Below are positions 47,448-56,348 of a stretch of 64,000 nucleotides of DNA, piece after piece. Positions within the stretch are counted from its first letter, which is position 1. Each line of letters starts with the position of its first letter. This stretch comes from Methanosarcina acetivorans C2A (lineage in GTDB: Archaea > Halobacteriota > Methanosarcinia > Methanosarcinales > Methanosarcinaceae): assembly GCF_000007345.1 (NCBI RefSeq), contig NC_003552.1, forward strand, positions 2,914,001 through 2,978,000, written 5' to 3'. The position numbers and the translations under genes were made by a program. The notes under the pieces are model-generated. The model worked only from the letters and a program-made list of their open reading frames with translations, ran no database searches and was not told where the DNA came from.

Positions 47448-48959
47448 ATGCTTGAAAATTTAGACTTATCCCAGACGATAAATAACGAAGACTATAAAAT
47501 GAGTATGAAAACACTTGAGGTTAAAATCGGGGAACTTCAACGCAGGGCATGGGAGCTAAAAATCCCCATCATACTTGTTTTTGAAGGCTGGCACGCATCA
47601 GGGATGGGAGAAGATATCAACCGTTTTATTCTGCCTCTGGACCCGAGAGGATTTGACTTCCATACCATGACAAGACCCTGCTACGAAGAGCTCCTCAAGC
47701 CATTTCTTCTGCGGTTCTGGGCGCGAATCCCTGTAGAAGGAAGAATCGGGGTCTTTGACCGGAGCTGGTACAGCCGGGCAATAATCGAGCATTTTGGAAA
47801 AGAAAAAGATGAAATAGCCCTGGAAAATGCCCTGGAAGAAATAAATTATTTTGAACGCCAGCTTGCGGACGATGGATACCTGATACTCAAGTTTTTCCTT
47901 CATATAAGCGAAAAAGAACAGAAAGAGCGCTTCAAAGAGATCAAAAAAAGAGATATTCCCCTCATCCTTGATGAATACCAGGGAAAAAACGGGATAGAGC
48001 AGGATTTTATCGAGCAATACGATGAATATCTGCCTGTTGTGGAAAAAATACTTGAGAGCACCGATGTTCCAAATGCCCCCTGGACGATTGTTGAGGCAAA
48101 TGACAGGAACTTTGCAGTCCTTAAAATCATGGTAACGGTAGCTCATGCGATCGAGACGTATATTGAAAAGGTGACACGGACTCCTGGACAGCAGACAATC
48201 AAGTACCTTGACATTGGAACTGTAAATCTCCCGTTGCTCAACGGTTCGATCCTGGAAAAGACCGACCTCTCCAAAAGTATTTCCGTAGAAGAATACAGGG
48301 AAGCTAAAAAACTTTACCAGCACAGACTTGAAAACCTTCAGTATGAACTTTATAAAAAGAAACGATCGGTTGTCATAGTCTTTGAAGGCTGGGATGCCGC
48401 AGGGAAAGGAGGAGACATCCACCGCCTTGTTGAAGAGCTCAATCCCCGGCTTTACAGGGTCGTGCCTGTGGGTTCCCCAAACGATACTGAAAAAGCTCAC
48501 CATTATCTCTGGCGCTTCTGTGAAGCTGTCCCTATGGCAGGACATATAACCATTTTTGACAGGAGCTGGTACGGGCGCGTCCTTGTAGAAAGAGTGGAAG
48601 GGTTCAGTACGGAAGAAGAATGGAGAAGAGCTTACCGGGAAATCAATGAATTTGAAAAGATCCTTACCGATGCAGGAACAATTATCCTCAAGTTCTGGCT
48701 TCATATCGATGAAGAAACCCAGCTCGAACGTTTTGAAAGCCGGATGAAAGACCCTGAGAAACGCTGGAAAATTACAGAAGAAGACTGGCGAAACCGGAAT
48801 AAGTGGGACGACTATAAGGTTGCAGTCGACGAGATGCTTCAGAAAACAAGTACCACAGGCTCTCCCTGGATAGTTGTCGAGTCCCGAGACAAGCGTTATT
48901 CAAGGATAAAAGTCCTGAAGACCGTAGCTGAAAACCTTGAAAAAGAATTGAATACATGA
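47448..48959 (+). CDS. Two-domain polyphosphate kinase 2 (polyphosphate:AMP phosphotransferase type)
   Basis: 503 aa with two tandem PPK2 domains. Domain 1 (about 20-240) has a degenerate Walker A, FEGWHASGMGED near residue 45, in which the usual GKGG reads GMGE. Domain 2 (about 270-500) has a complete one, FEGWDAAGKGGD near 312, followed by FDRSWYGRVLVERVEGF and the lid. In this class only the C-terminal domain is normally active; the enzyme phosphorylates AMP with polyphosphate. I place the start at the ATG at 47448 (MLENLDLSQTI), preceded by CAGGG. An open frame continues upstream to a TTG at 47250, but the extra 66 residues are AT-rich and unlike the family. Confidence 0.88.
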   Translation: MLENLDLSQTINNEDYKMSMKTLEVKIGELQRRAWELKIPIILVFEGWHASGMGEDINRFILPLDPRGFDFHTMTRPCYEELLKPFLLRFWARIPVEGRIGVFDRSWYSRAIIEHFGKEKDEIALENALEEINYFERQLADDGYLILKFFLHISEKEQKERFKEIKKRDIPLILDEYQGKNGIEQDFIEQYDEYLPVVEKILESTDVPNAPWTIVEANDRNFAVLKIMVTVAHAIETYIEKVTRTPGQQTIKYLDIGTVNLPLLNGSILEKTDLSKSISVEEYREAKKLYQHRLENLQYELYKKKRSVVIVFEGWDAAGKGGDIHRLVEELNPRLYRVVPVGSPNDTEKAHHYLWRFCEAVPMAGHITIFDRSWYGRVLVERVEGFSTEEEWRRAYREINEFEKILTDAGTIILKFWLHIDEETQLERFESRMKDPEKRWKITEEDWRNRNKWDDYKVAVDEMLQKTSTTGSPWIVVESRDKRYSRIKVLKTVAENLEKELNT

Positions 48960-49327
48960 TAAATACCTCTTATATTCGGCAGGTCGACATTATGAATTAA
49001 ATATTTTTGCTGATATTGTTTTTTAAACATTCTGCAAATTTGTAATATACTTGAAGCTGGTTAACATATGACTCAAATCTTACGCCCTATATAAGTAACG
49101 AACCATTTTTGCAGTAATGTTTAATGTGGAAGAAAACGTGTTTTCCCACAAAAACGCTATCAGTAAAAATACTTGGAAAAAATCAAGTTACCTGCCGAAA
49201 GTAGGATACCTGATCAATGTAAGGGACATGTACTCAAAGATCGATAAATTATTTTATCCGAAGCCACCAGCACACTCAACAAACCCGAAAAGTTTCTTTA
49301 ATCTTTTTTCACGCTTATCAGGGACTT
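48960..49327. other. Intergenic region, no convincing gene
   Basis: A 75-aa plus-strand frame (49117-49344) has no ribosome-binding site and ends inside the antisense of the response-regulator stub. I do not call it. Confidence 0.45.
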
Positions 49328-49418
49328 TCACTCTTTTCCATTAAGTTTTTCCCTTTCTTTTCTGTACCTGTAAAGGGCTATTTCTATATTGCTGTGCAGG
49401 TCTTTTTCGTCAAAAGGT
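49328..49418 (-). pseudogene. C-terminal stub of a response-regulator gene cut by the IS
   Basis: Read from the IS edge on the minus strand: PFDEKDLHSNIEIALYRYRK, then ERE-KLNGKE and a stop. PFDEKDL(x)xxIEIALYR is the end of the receiver domain and exit helix of Methanosarcina response regulators (KPF motif). The rest of the gene should lie on the other side of the IS but is not there, so a deletion or rearrangement accompanied the insertion. Confidence 0.7.
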
Positions 49419-51015
49419 GAGTCTTTTTAATTTTTTCTGGTTTTTCTTCAATCTCAAGACAACCACAAAATTTTATCCCAATTTGAGCAAATCAATTCAC
49501 TCATTTAAAAATGTTGATTCATTCACACAAGCATCCACCAAAATTTTCCAAATTGTGGAACTATTTTTGTGGGAATTTCCGACAGCTACAGCTATAAGCC
49601 ATCAAGTTTAAGAACTAATTATTCTCCAATTCTAGCATTATCCATATTGGAATCTTGCTCTCATTAAAGGTGAGAAACCTTTCCATTTTCCAGTGCTGAA
49701 ACACCGTTTGTTGAAAAAAGTAAATAGATTGTAACAAAAATTAGTTAGTCCATTATTGGTTTTGAATGACCTCGCTTTGTCTACTATATCACATATCAAA
49801 GAAAATATCTGTTCCATTGTATTATCTGTCTCAGGTGTAAAACCTTTTTTCAAGAAGCTCACATTCTTGCTGAAAATCTCTTCGGCATAAGAAATCGCTT
49901 TATGAGACGCTTCAGAAAGTTCAAGATCAGAGTTAAATTCTCGTATCTTCTGAATATGCGCAACAGCACTGATAACCGTATCAGAAAGTATCAATTGAGA
50001 TATCTCATTGTAGGTAATCTTATCGTTATCTGGAATCTCTTCAATAGAACTGAATTCCTCATAATACCTCTTACTAACGTTTTTTAATTGATGAAACACA
50101 CAAAAAGAATGAGTCACTTCAGGAAAGACCATTTTTACGGCTCCAATGATCGCTTTATCCTCATCAGAAACAATCTTTTTGATTTTATCTTCAGGAAATC
50201 GGTTCTTTATTCGTATAAAAAGAGGCATCAGAGCCTCAATTGTTGGTAACCTCTCAGTTACTTCAAAATCTAAAATGACCTTCTCTTTGGTAGCAACAAC
50301 GTAAACAGATTTATATCGCATTTTTTTCCATTCTTTCTTTGTGAGTTTCGTTCCAATAAATTCTTCAAGCTTTTTTTTCCATCCATTCTTGATCCAATTC
50401 CCATCAACATACAATGTTTCTTCAAAGCTAACTCCTTGGTTCAAAAGTTCTTGCTTTGAAAGTTTTGCTAGTTTCTGTTCATATAACCACAATGAAGTGG
50501 GACAAGGAGCTCTTCCACAGACATTTATTACTCCTTCTGTATATGTTTCCCCAATTCGCCGAGAATTGTGCAGACTGCATCGTCCATCGTATCTGACATT
50601 TATTTGTGTATCATAATATTCAGAACTGTAATTTGCAGAACCCTGAACACCAATAACCCGATCATGATAATGTTTCTTACAAGTGGGACAAAGCCAGTAT
50701 GTAACATTGAGAGATATAGTGCCGTAACGTGATATAATAAAACGAGTGTGATGAGAGTTAACATGTAATTTACTTCCACAACTATCACACTGAGTAGGGG
50801 AGAATATAGAGAACATAGGATAGTATCGATTTTCAACCAAAACTTTTGGCAAAGGAATTATTATTTTGCCGTCAACTATCGTTTTTATCATAGATTTATC
50901 TATTGCAATGTTTCCTTTTCCCATAAATAGAAAAAATATATCAATATAATTAAAATTTTATTGTTTTGCACGATATAGAGGGAAAACGAAAAACCAGAAA
51001 ATAATAAAAAGTCTC
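49419..51015 (-). mobile_element. 1597-bp insertion sequence, copy 2, without target duplication
   Basis: Same length, ends and gene as copy 1, in the same orientation, offset by 21,328 bp. Flanking octamers are CAAAAGGT on the left and TTAAATTC on the right, so the 8-bp duplication is absent. With the truncated response-regulator gene on one side only, this points to recombination between IS copies or an IS-adjacent deletion after insertion. Confidence 0.92.
49638..50924 (-). CDS. DDE transposase of the IS (copy 2)
   Basis: 428 aa, intact, with the same zinc-binding pairs and DDE-type motifs as copy 1. It differs from copy 1 in three residues that I can see (Ile in SSIEEIP, Ala in DKARSF, Asn in KTNNG). 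Either copy could supply transposase for both elements. Confidence 0.9.
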   Translation of the reverse strand: MGKGNIAIDKSMIKTIVDGKIIIPLPKVLVENRYYPMFSIFSPTQCDSCGSKLHVNSHHTRFIISRYGTISLNVTYWLCPTCKKHYHDRVIGVQGSANYSSEYYDTQINVRYDGRCSLHNSRRIGETYTEGVINVCGRAPCPTSLWLYEQKLAKLSKQELLNQGVSFEETLYVDGNWIKNGWKKKLEEFIGTKLTKKEWKKMRYKSVYVVATKEKVILDFEVTERLPTIEALMPLFIRIKNRFPEDKIKKIVSDEDKAIIGAVKMVFPEVTHSFCVFHQLKNVSKRYYEEFSSIEEIPDNDKITYNEISQLILSDTVISAVAHIQKIREFNSDLELSEASHKAISYAEEIFSKNVSFLKKGFTPETDNTMEQIFSLICDIVDKARSFKTNNGLTNFCYNLFTFFNKRCFSTGKWKGFSPLMRARFQYG

Positions 51016-51387
51016 TTAAATTCATCTGTTGGGTTTTATCCTCTATCCATGCCAACCTAAGACTTACATGCTATTCTAAGAGCTTGCGTGAAATATAGTT
51101 AGAATCGTGCGAAAATATAAGGATAATTCAAACATCCTATATTTTACTCAAAATCTACCCCTTTATTTCCACTGCACGGATATCCGATGTATCGATATCA
51201 CAAAAATGACAGTAAATTCTCATGGATTTACACAATTAGGTTAATTAAAATTTGGATATCTTTTTTGTATTGAAATATCAGCATCAGGTAGACATATAAA
51301 TTATCTATATAGTAATAAATACTATTCTGTGAAATATAGTTTCCATTTGTACAATCTTTAAGTGTGTGTGCCCTCATATGTGGGTAC
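51016..51387. other. Intergenic region after IS copy 2
   Basis: No gene seen. GGATATCCGATGTATCGATATC near 51178 is a weak palindromic stretch. Promoter elements for the AbrB-like gene should lie near 51290-51350 (TATATAGTAATAAATA). Confidence 0.45.
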
Positions 51388-51558
51388 ATGGTAAGGCACA
51401 GAATTACCATAGATAAATCAGGTAGGACGAAAGTGGTACTGCCTGCATACATACGAGATAAATTTGAACTCGAAAACGGCGACCAGGTGGAGATAACGGA
51501 TGATAATGAGAATATAATCATAAAACCGGGAAAGCAAATGGGCGACGATAATCAATGA
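51388..51558 (+). CDS. AbrB/MazE-type DNA-binding protein
   Basis: 56 aa from the ATG at 51388. SpoVT/AbrB swapped-hairpin fold: RITIDKSGRTKVVLPAYIRD, FELENGDQVEIT and NIIIKPGK. Such proteins are regulators or antitoxins; no toxin gene follows it clearly. An upstream GTG at 51364 would add eight residues. It begins a run of tiny genes that looks like part of a plasmid, virus or integrated element. Confidence 0.8.
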   Translation: MVRHRITIDKSGRTKVVLPAYIRDKFELENGDQVEITDDNENIIIKPGKQMGDDNQ

Positions 51559-51608
51559 AAACAATCTGGGATTGTGATGGGTGTATGCTTAACTCAGGCT
51601 TGAAGTAA
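51555..51608 (+). CDS. Possible 17-aa peptide with CxxC
   Basis: MKTIWDCDGCMLNSGLK. The start overlaps the AbrB stop (ATGA), which suggests translational coupling. It has one CxxC pair. Very short, so it may be chance. Confidence 0.25.
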   Translation: MKTIWDCDGCMLNSGLK

Positions 51609-51610
51609 CT

Positions 51611-51703
51611 ATGAACCCGACCCGGGTTAAAACGCGAGTGGTATGTCCGTTCAATGATAAACGTGTAAATTGGATTAAGAATATGCAAGAATCCGAAAGC
51701 TGA
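51611..51703 (+). CDS. Possible 30-aa basic peptide
   Basis: Starts MNPTRVKTRVVCPFNDKR and ends KNMQESES. It lies 2 bases after the preceding peptide and 16 bases before the next gene. The codon pattern looks real and the tight packing supports it, but there is no known family. Confidence 0.35.
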   Translation: MNPTRVKTRVVCPFNDKRVNWIKNMQESES

Positions 51704-51719
51704 GTATACGGTGGTGAGC

Positions 51720-51992
51720 ATGGACAAGATCGAAGCATATAAGCAATCAATCGAAAAGACATCGGCTTTAATTTACGAGCTCCAGGCACTCCGGAGAATA
51801 TACACTGAACTGCTGCTAAACGAAGCAATGGAATCCATGATCAGATGGATGCATAAAACCAATCAGGCCATAACTGCCATCATAAAGGACATCGACTTTT
51901 CAAAAAGGGAAGTTACCATAAGGACAAATTCAGAATGGTTCCTGGAGGGCAGGATGAAGTTTAGCGAGTTTCTGGAATTATACAAGATGTGA
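51720..51992 (+). CDS. Hypothetical protein of the small-gene cluster, 90 aa
   Basis: ATG at 51720 with GGTGGTGAG directly upstream. Helical N-terminus (MDKIEAYKQSIEKTSALIYE), then a beta-rich part (DFSKREVTIRTNSEW). No family recognised. Its good ribosome-binding site and tight spacing to the neighbours support expression. Confidence 0.6.
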   Translation: MDKIEAYKQSIEKTSALIYELQALRRIYTELLLNEAMESMIRWMHKTNQAITAIIKDIDFSKREVTIRTNSEWFLEGRMKFSEFLELYKM

Positions 51993-51998
51993 TAAAAG

Positions 51999-52106
51999 AT
52001 GAATATCGAAGAAAGGGTAAAAATGCGGAATGACAGAATACAGAACTTTATTCAGAATGATGCAAACAAACAGACCACAGTAGTTAGTACCTGGCATCCG
52101 GAATAA
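51999..52106 (+). CDS. Possible 35-aa peptide
   Basis: MNIEERVKMRNDRIQNFIQN followed by DANKQTTVVSTWHPE. It starts 6 bases after the preceding stop. It could be the N-terminal part of a frameshifted gene that continues downstream. Confidence 0.35.
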   Translation: MNIEERVKMRNDRIQNFIQNDANKQTTVVSTWHPE

Positions 52107-52118
52107 GCGACGACCTAA

Positions 52119-52316
52119 GTAACGCAATTTCAAAGGTCGAAAAAAGGACTGCGTAAACAGAGATGGGTATTTGTTCGGAAAATCAATTCCGGGGTAATCC
52201 CGGATTCTCTTAAAGATGACATAGGCAAGATAAATGTAAACGAAGACACTTTGGTCGAGCTCTACGGAATAAGAGATAACGGGCTTGATAACGTCAATGA
52301 TGGATTGGGTGACTGA
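52119..52316 (+). pseudogene. Open stretch without a start, possibly the broken continuation of the previous ORF
   Basis: The frame reads KKGLRKQRWVFVRKINSGVI, then DDIGKINVNEDTLVELYGIR, with no stop for 65 codons, ending at 52316, and shows plausible codon use. There is no ATG, GTG or TTG at its beginning. It may be joined to 51999-52106 in an intact relative. Confidence 0.3.
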
Positions 52317-52317
52317 T

Positions 52318-52692
52318 ATGCCTCATGATATCGAAATTACCAATATGGCACCGAAAACGCATAAACAATGGCTCGAAGCGAGAGCCGAGTTATATAAGCT
52401 CAAAAAAGCCGAGGAAGAGAAAAACATTGAAGCCCGGAGATTGTTTGATTTTTTACGTCCGGAGCTCCGGGCATTTGTTATGGAGATGGAGAGGACATTG
52501 AGAAAGCATGATCCCATAAAAGGTGACTCGTACAAAACGATTGATCCCATTATACTCGATTCTTTGCTCAATAGTGAGTATGACGAGTATATCCTGGAGT
52601 CTCCCCCATACGAGGAATTCACCATAACATCGGAAATGAAAAAGGAATTGCTTGATCTGGCGAACGCTGCAATGATGCTTTGGAGCAGGTGA
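52318..52692 (+). CDS. Hypothetical protein of the small-gene cluster, 124 aa
   Basis: The ATG at 52318 follows GGGTGACTGAT. The protein is helical and charged (KQWLEARAELYKLKKAEEEK, RPELRAFVMEMERTLRKHD). No family recognised. An upstream TTG at 52285 would extend it by 11 residues but has no ribosome-binding site. Confidence 0.6.
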   Translation: MPHDIEITNMAPKTHKQWLEARAELYKLKKAEEEKNIEARRLFDFLRPELRAFVMEMERTLRKHDPIKGDSYKTIDPIILDSLLNSEYDEYILESPPYEEFTITSEMKKELLDLANAAMMLWSR

Positions 52693-52693
52693 C

Positions 52694-52822
52694 ATGAAAA
52701 CACCGAATTTGAACTGGCTTACAAGGGAACCATACCGAACACCAGTGTCAATTATAATTGGTCTTATATTGGTAATAATCACGGTGTGGTTGACATCCGT
52801 GGTGAGTGGTTGGATATGGTGA
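52694..52822 (+). CDS. Small single-span membrane protein, 42 aa
   Basis: Perfect CAGGTGAC site 1 base before the ATG. After a polar start (MKTPNLNWLTREPYRTP) comes a transmembrane helix (VSIIIGLILVIITVWLTSVV). Resembles small membrane proteins of archaeal viruses and plasmids in form only. Confidence 0.55.
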   Translation: MKTPNLNWLTREPYRTPVSIIIGLILVIITVWLTSVVSGWIW

Positions 52823-52839
52823 GTTGGTAGGGAAATGAC

Positions 52840-53061
52840 ATGATGTATGAGAACCTAAAAAACCATTTGATAACAGACGATTGCACAAATGATGTCTATG
52901 TTGCAGCCGAAAAAACAGAGAATGGGTATAAGCTTTGCTGTGAATGCGGGGTAGTGCTTGAAGTATCTGAAAATCCAGTGGGTAGGGTACTTGTCTGTGA
53001 TATCCAGGAAGAAGACTATTGGGTAGTCGGAGAGTCCGAACGTGTCATTAACTCATCGTAA
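52840..53061 (+). CDS. Hypothetical 73-aa protein with a CxC-type knuckle
   Basis: MMYENLKNHLITDDCTNDVY onward, with YKLCCECGVVLEV, one half of a zinc ribbon, and a lone VLVCDI. It may bind metal as a dimer. Function unknown. It lies 17 bases after the membrane-protein gene. Confidence 0.5.
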   Translation: MMYENLKNHLITDDCTNDVYVAAEKTENGYKLCCECGVVLEVSENPVGRVLVCDIQEEDYWVVGESERVINSS

Positions 53062-53082
53062 AACGAATGGACGGTGTTCTAA

Positions 53083-53262
53083 ATGTCTGCACACTTGAAC
53101 GTAGAATCTAATGGAGATAAAGTCGTAATCACCCTTTCTGGTGGCTTTGAGCAGGATCTACTCGAAGAATGGGCCCACGTTGATAAAACATCAATGGAAA
53201 TTGTACCTTTGGCTCTTAATACCCTCATGGATGAAATTGAGACTGAATCATTAAAAATATAG
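53083..53262 (+). CDS. Hypothetical acidic protein, 59 aa
   Basis: Starts MSAHLNVESNGDKVVITLSG and ends LMDEIETESLKI. Compact strand-helix pattern, strongly acidic, like many small proteins of archaeal viruses or antitoxins. It closes the small-gene cluster. Confidence 0.5.
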   Translation: MSAHLNVESNGDKVVITLSGGFEQDLLEEWAHVDKTSMEIVPLALNTLMDEIETESLKI

Positions 53263-53594
53263 AAGAAAAAATTACCTGAATCGTGACATTTAACTTATTT
53301 TATACAGTAAACACCCAGAACACAATTGTATTTTTAAAACTGTTCTCTGAAAAGAAGGCTGGAAAATACTTGTTTTTCAAAATCCATATTACCCTAGCCT
53401 ACCATAAATACGATATATACAGCAACAGATTATTATACTTCACAATAGAAGTAATTAAGAGAATTTTTATATATAATTTCACATTCAAAAACCTCCTTTC
53501 AGGTCTTAAGATTCAACCATATTTCTGATGTCAAACTTAATCGCTCTTCTAGCTGAATTGCCCTTCTTACAAAATCACTTTTTTGAGAACTTGC
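53263..53594. other. Intergenic region, no gene seen
   Basis: AT-rich, between the small-gene cluster and the 16-bp repeats. An open frame at 53283-53528 has no ribosome-binding site and looks random. Confidence 0.45.
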
Positions 53595-53690
53595 CTTTCA
53601 ACAAAGTTGGCTTTCAGCAAAGTTGGCTTTCAGCAAAGTTGGCTTTCAGCAAAGTTGGCTTTCAACAAAATTGTCTTTCAGCTAAATTGC
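53595..53690. repeat. Six 16-bp tandem repeats
   Basis: CTTTCAGCAAAGTTGG occurs six times in a row; units 2-4 are exact, units 1, 5 and 6 have one to four changes. The array lies 125 bp before the PAS/GAF sensor gene. An open frame over it (53528-53710) merely translates the repeats. Confidence 0.92.
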
Positions 53691-53814
53691 TCTTATATTT
53701 TCTGCGATAAAAGAACAGTTTTATTTAATAAGCATTATTATAAAAAGTAAATAGAAGATATAATTATCAGCCTGTATGACTATCAGTCGATATTAATTTT
53801 AAAAGGGGATCAGC

Positions 53815-55869
53815 ATTACGGAAAAAAACATTCAGAGCAAATTCACGGGAAAGGGGCTTCCTGAAAAGGAGTTACCGGACTTTTTTGAGTCAAAGGATGA
53901 ACTGAAAATTTTCCTGAGGAGTATTCCGCAGGTTATTTTCATAAGGAAAGCCGAATCTGGCTTTCCGGTAGAGTTTGCTTCTGCAAACGTTTCCGGATTT
54001 GGGTATGAACCTGCCGACTTCAGAGCAGGAAAAATACTGTATGCTGATATCGTCCATCCCGAGGACCTTGAAGCTTTCAATTTCGGGGTTATAAGCAATT
54101 CCGAGCGAGGGATTGCAGACTATATTCTGAAGTACAGGATTCTTACAAAAGATGGAGAGGTGCACTGGGTTGAGGACAGGACTCTCATCCAGTACGGGAA
54201 AAACGGCAGGATAAGCCGTTATATAGGGATTGTTTCGGATATTAACACCCGCAGAGAGCTTGCAGAAAAGCTGAAACAGGAAAAGCAGAAGTTCAGTTAC
54301 CTCCTTAACTCAAGCCGCAGTCTTATAATTATCATGGACAGGCAGGGAAAAATCCTGGAAACAAACGAAAGGGCGTGTACAAGCCTCGGGTACAGCCAGG
54401 AAGAACTCCTCAAGCTTGCTCCCTCAAACATCGATACAAGGTATGGAAACCAGTTTCCAAGGCAGGTCAAAAAGATATTTCAGAAAGGAAACATTGCCTT
54501 TGAGACCAGCTATCTGAAAAAAGACGGCACTTCTATTCCTGTGGAAGTGGAAGCCCATTTAATGGATTATGAGGGCAGAAGCACAATCCTTACGGTTGCA
54601 AATGACATCAGCGAACAAAAACAAATAAAAAAAGACCTCTCAAACTCCCTGAAAGTAAATAAAGTCCTGGAATTAATTGTAAGCAGCAGCCCTATGGTTG
54701 TTTTCCTGAGCAGCCCCAGAGAAAAAAGGCCTGTGGAATTCATAACTGAAAACATAATCCTTTTCGGGTATCCGGCAGGGGCTTTTACCTCAGGGGAACT
54801 GGCATATGAGAACATTATCCACCCCCTTGATATCGAAAAGGTAAGGGATAACCTGTTCAGGAATTACAAGGAAGGAAAAAACGACTTTTTCCAGGAGTAC
54901 AGGATTCTAACAGCCTCCGGAGAGGTGCGCTGGGTTGATGAGCAGACGTTTATCCACTCCGATGAAAAAGGGGATATAGAATACCTGTACGGGACCGTTA
55001 TTGACGTTACCGAAAAAAAGCAGAGTTCGGACTTCCTGCGCATCCGCCGCGATACAGGCACTGCCCTTGAATCAACCGATGTGTTGCAGGATATCTTAAG
55101 GCAGCTCCTTGACCTTGCACTTGAGGTTGAACCCCTGGACTCAGGCTGTATCTATCTGATGGGCGAGGCAAACGGCGAGCTGAAATTAAAGACCTGCAGA
55201 GGTCTTTCCCCTGCTTTTGTGAAAGCAGCTTCAGGTTTTGGGAAAGCTCAGGGGCTTGTAAACCTGTTCAGGATAGGAAAACCTGTCTACAGGCAGTATT
55301 TTGAACTTAAAAAAATGGCTTCCCTTGAAACACCTCCTGAAGAAAAGCTCAGGGCAGCAGCTTTTATTCCCGTATTCTCTGGAGGAAATTTTGCGGCAGT
55401 CATGCAGCTCAGTTCCCATAAGGCGGATGAGATTCCCGAAAGTTCCAGAAAACAGCTCGAAACCATTGCCCTTGAACTCGGAAACGAGATTTCAAGGACT
55501 AAGGAAAAAGCAGAACTCCAGCAGATTAGCAGCGATTTTCAGGGGCTCTTCAAAAGCATAAAGGACTTCATTTTCATAGTAAACCAGGAAGGCTGCATAG
55601 TTCATTCCAATCCTGCTTTCCGCAAATACCTTTCGTATACCGAAAAAGAACTCCTTGGGAGGAATATTCTTTCCTTCCATCCCCAGAACCGGGTCCTTGA
55701 AGCCGCAAAAAACTTTTCTGAAATCCTCGAAGGAAAAACATTCCTGTACAGCGTGCCCTTTGTTACCAGGGACGGAACAGAGATTTTTGCTGAAACCAAA
55801 TTCAGTAAAGGCTCATGGAGGGGACAGGAAGTCCTGATTGCTCTCTCCCGGCCCAGGCCTGAGGAGTGA
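53815..55869 (+). CDS. PAS-PAS-PAS-GAF-PAS sensor protein with a rare start codon
   Basis: 684 aa. PAS 1 (about 22-140; ADIVHPEDLEAF, DYILKYRILTKDGEVHWVED), PAS 2 (about 160-275), PAS 3 (about 285-400; ENIIHPLDIEKV), GAF (about 405-560) and PAS 4 (about 565-680). There is no histidine-kinase or output domain, so it must act through a partner. The first PAS domain is encoded well upstream of the first standard start codon (GTG at 54160, inside PAS 1). The frame opens after a TAA at 53800 and has only ATT (53815) or ACG (53818) near AAGGGGATC, so one of these is probably the start. Confidence 0.8.
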   Translation: MTEKNIQSKFTGKGLPEKELPDFFESKDELKIFLRSIPQVIFIRKAESGFPVEFASANVSGFGYEPADFRAGKILYADIVHPEDLEAFNFGVISNSERGIADYILKYRILTKDGEVHWVEDRTLIQYGKNGRISRYIGIVSDINTRRELAEKLKQEKQKFSYLLNSSRSLIIIMDRQGKILETNERACTSLGYSQEELLKLAPSNIDTRYGNQFPRQVKKIFQKGNIAFETSYLKKDGTSIPVEVEAHLMDYEGRSTILTVANDISEQKQIKKDLSNSLKVNKVLELIVSSSPMVVFLSSPREKRPVEFITENIILFGYPAGAFTSGELAYENIIHPLDIEKVRDNLFRNYKEGKNDFFQEYRILTASGEVRWVDEQTFIHSDEKGDIEYLYGTVIDVTEKKQSSDFLRIRRDTGTALESTDVLQDILRQLLDLALEVEPLDSGCIYLMGEANGELKLKTCRGLSPAFVKAASGFGKAQGLVNLFRIGKPVYRQYFELKKMASLETPPEEKLRAAAFIPVFSGGNFAAVMQLSSHKADEIPESSRKQLETIALELGNEISRTKEKAELQQISSDFQGLFKSIKDFIFIVNQEGCIVHSNPAFRKYLSYTEKELLGRNILSFHPQNRVLEAAKNFSEILEGKTFLYSVPFVTRDGTEIFAETKFSKGSWRGQEVLIALSRPRPEE

Positions 55870-56348
55870 GAAAGGACGAAAAATATATATCAATATTTAA
55901 TCTTCTTTTCCACTCAAAATAAAAATGAGAAAAAAATCAGCCCAGTTCATTTTCAAACAGAAAATGAACAGATAGAAGAAATTTTATTTTAAAAAAACTA
56001 ATATATAAGTCTATCCTCTACCGCGATCTGACCATATCCCTAGAAATACAGCCTACAGATGATGAAAACTGTAATATATCCAAAAAAAGATTTAAGTTAA
56101 TAAGTAGTTCAAATGAGAGGATAAGGAGCTTCCGAATTTTCTATATATATAAGTCTGCCGAAATTATTTTGTTTGAAGAGGGTTAAAACCACGAGAAATA
56201 TATTATAACAGGAGAGCTACAGATAAAGAAAGCTCACACCAGCACTTTGGTTCCAACCATGTGAACCCTGATGGGGGAACATATCAGCACTCACGCGAAT
56301 AGACCCGAACAGACTGGAAAAAAGTACCGCAGCGTCTGGAACCAGAAA

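Noticed and set aside
47598-48704. 368-codon minus-strand frame
   Set aside because: Antisense of the polyphosphate kinase gene, whose sense frame has complete PPK2 motifs.
49117-49344. 75-codon plus-strand frame
   Set aside because: No ribosome-binding site and its end is antisense to the response-regulator stub.
28083-51023. Composite transposon formed by the two IS copies
   Set aside because: The outer flanks (TTCAGCAA on the left, TTAAATTC on the right) are not duplicates, and copy 1 has its own matching duplication.
53528-53710. 60-codon frame over the 16-bp repeats
   Set aside because: It only translates the tandem repeat and has no ribosome-binding site.
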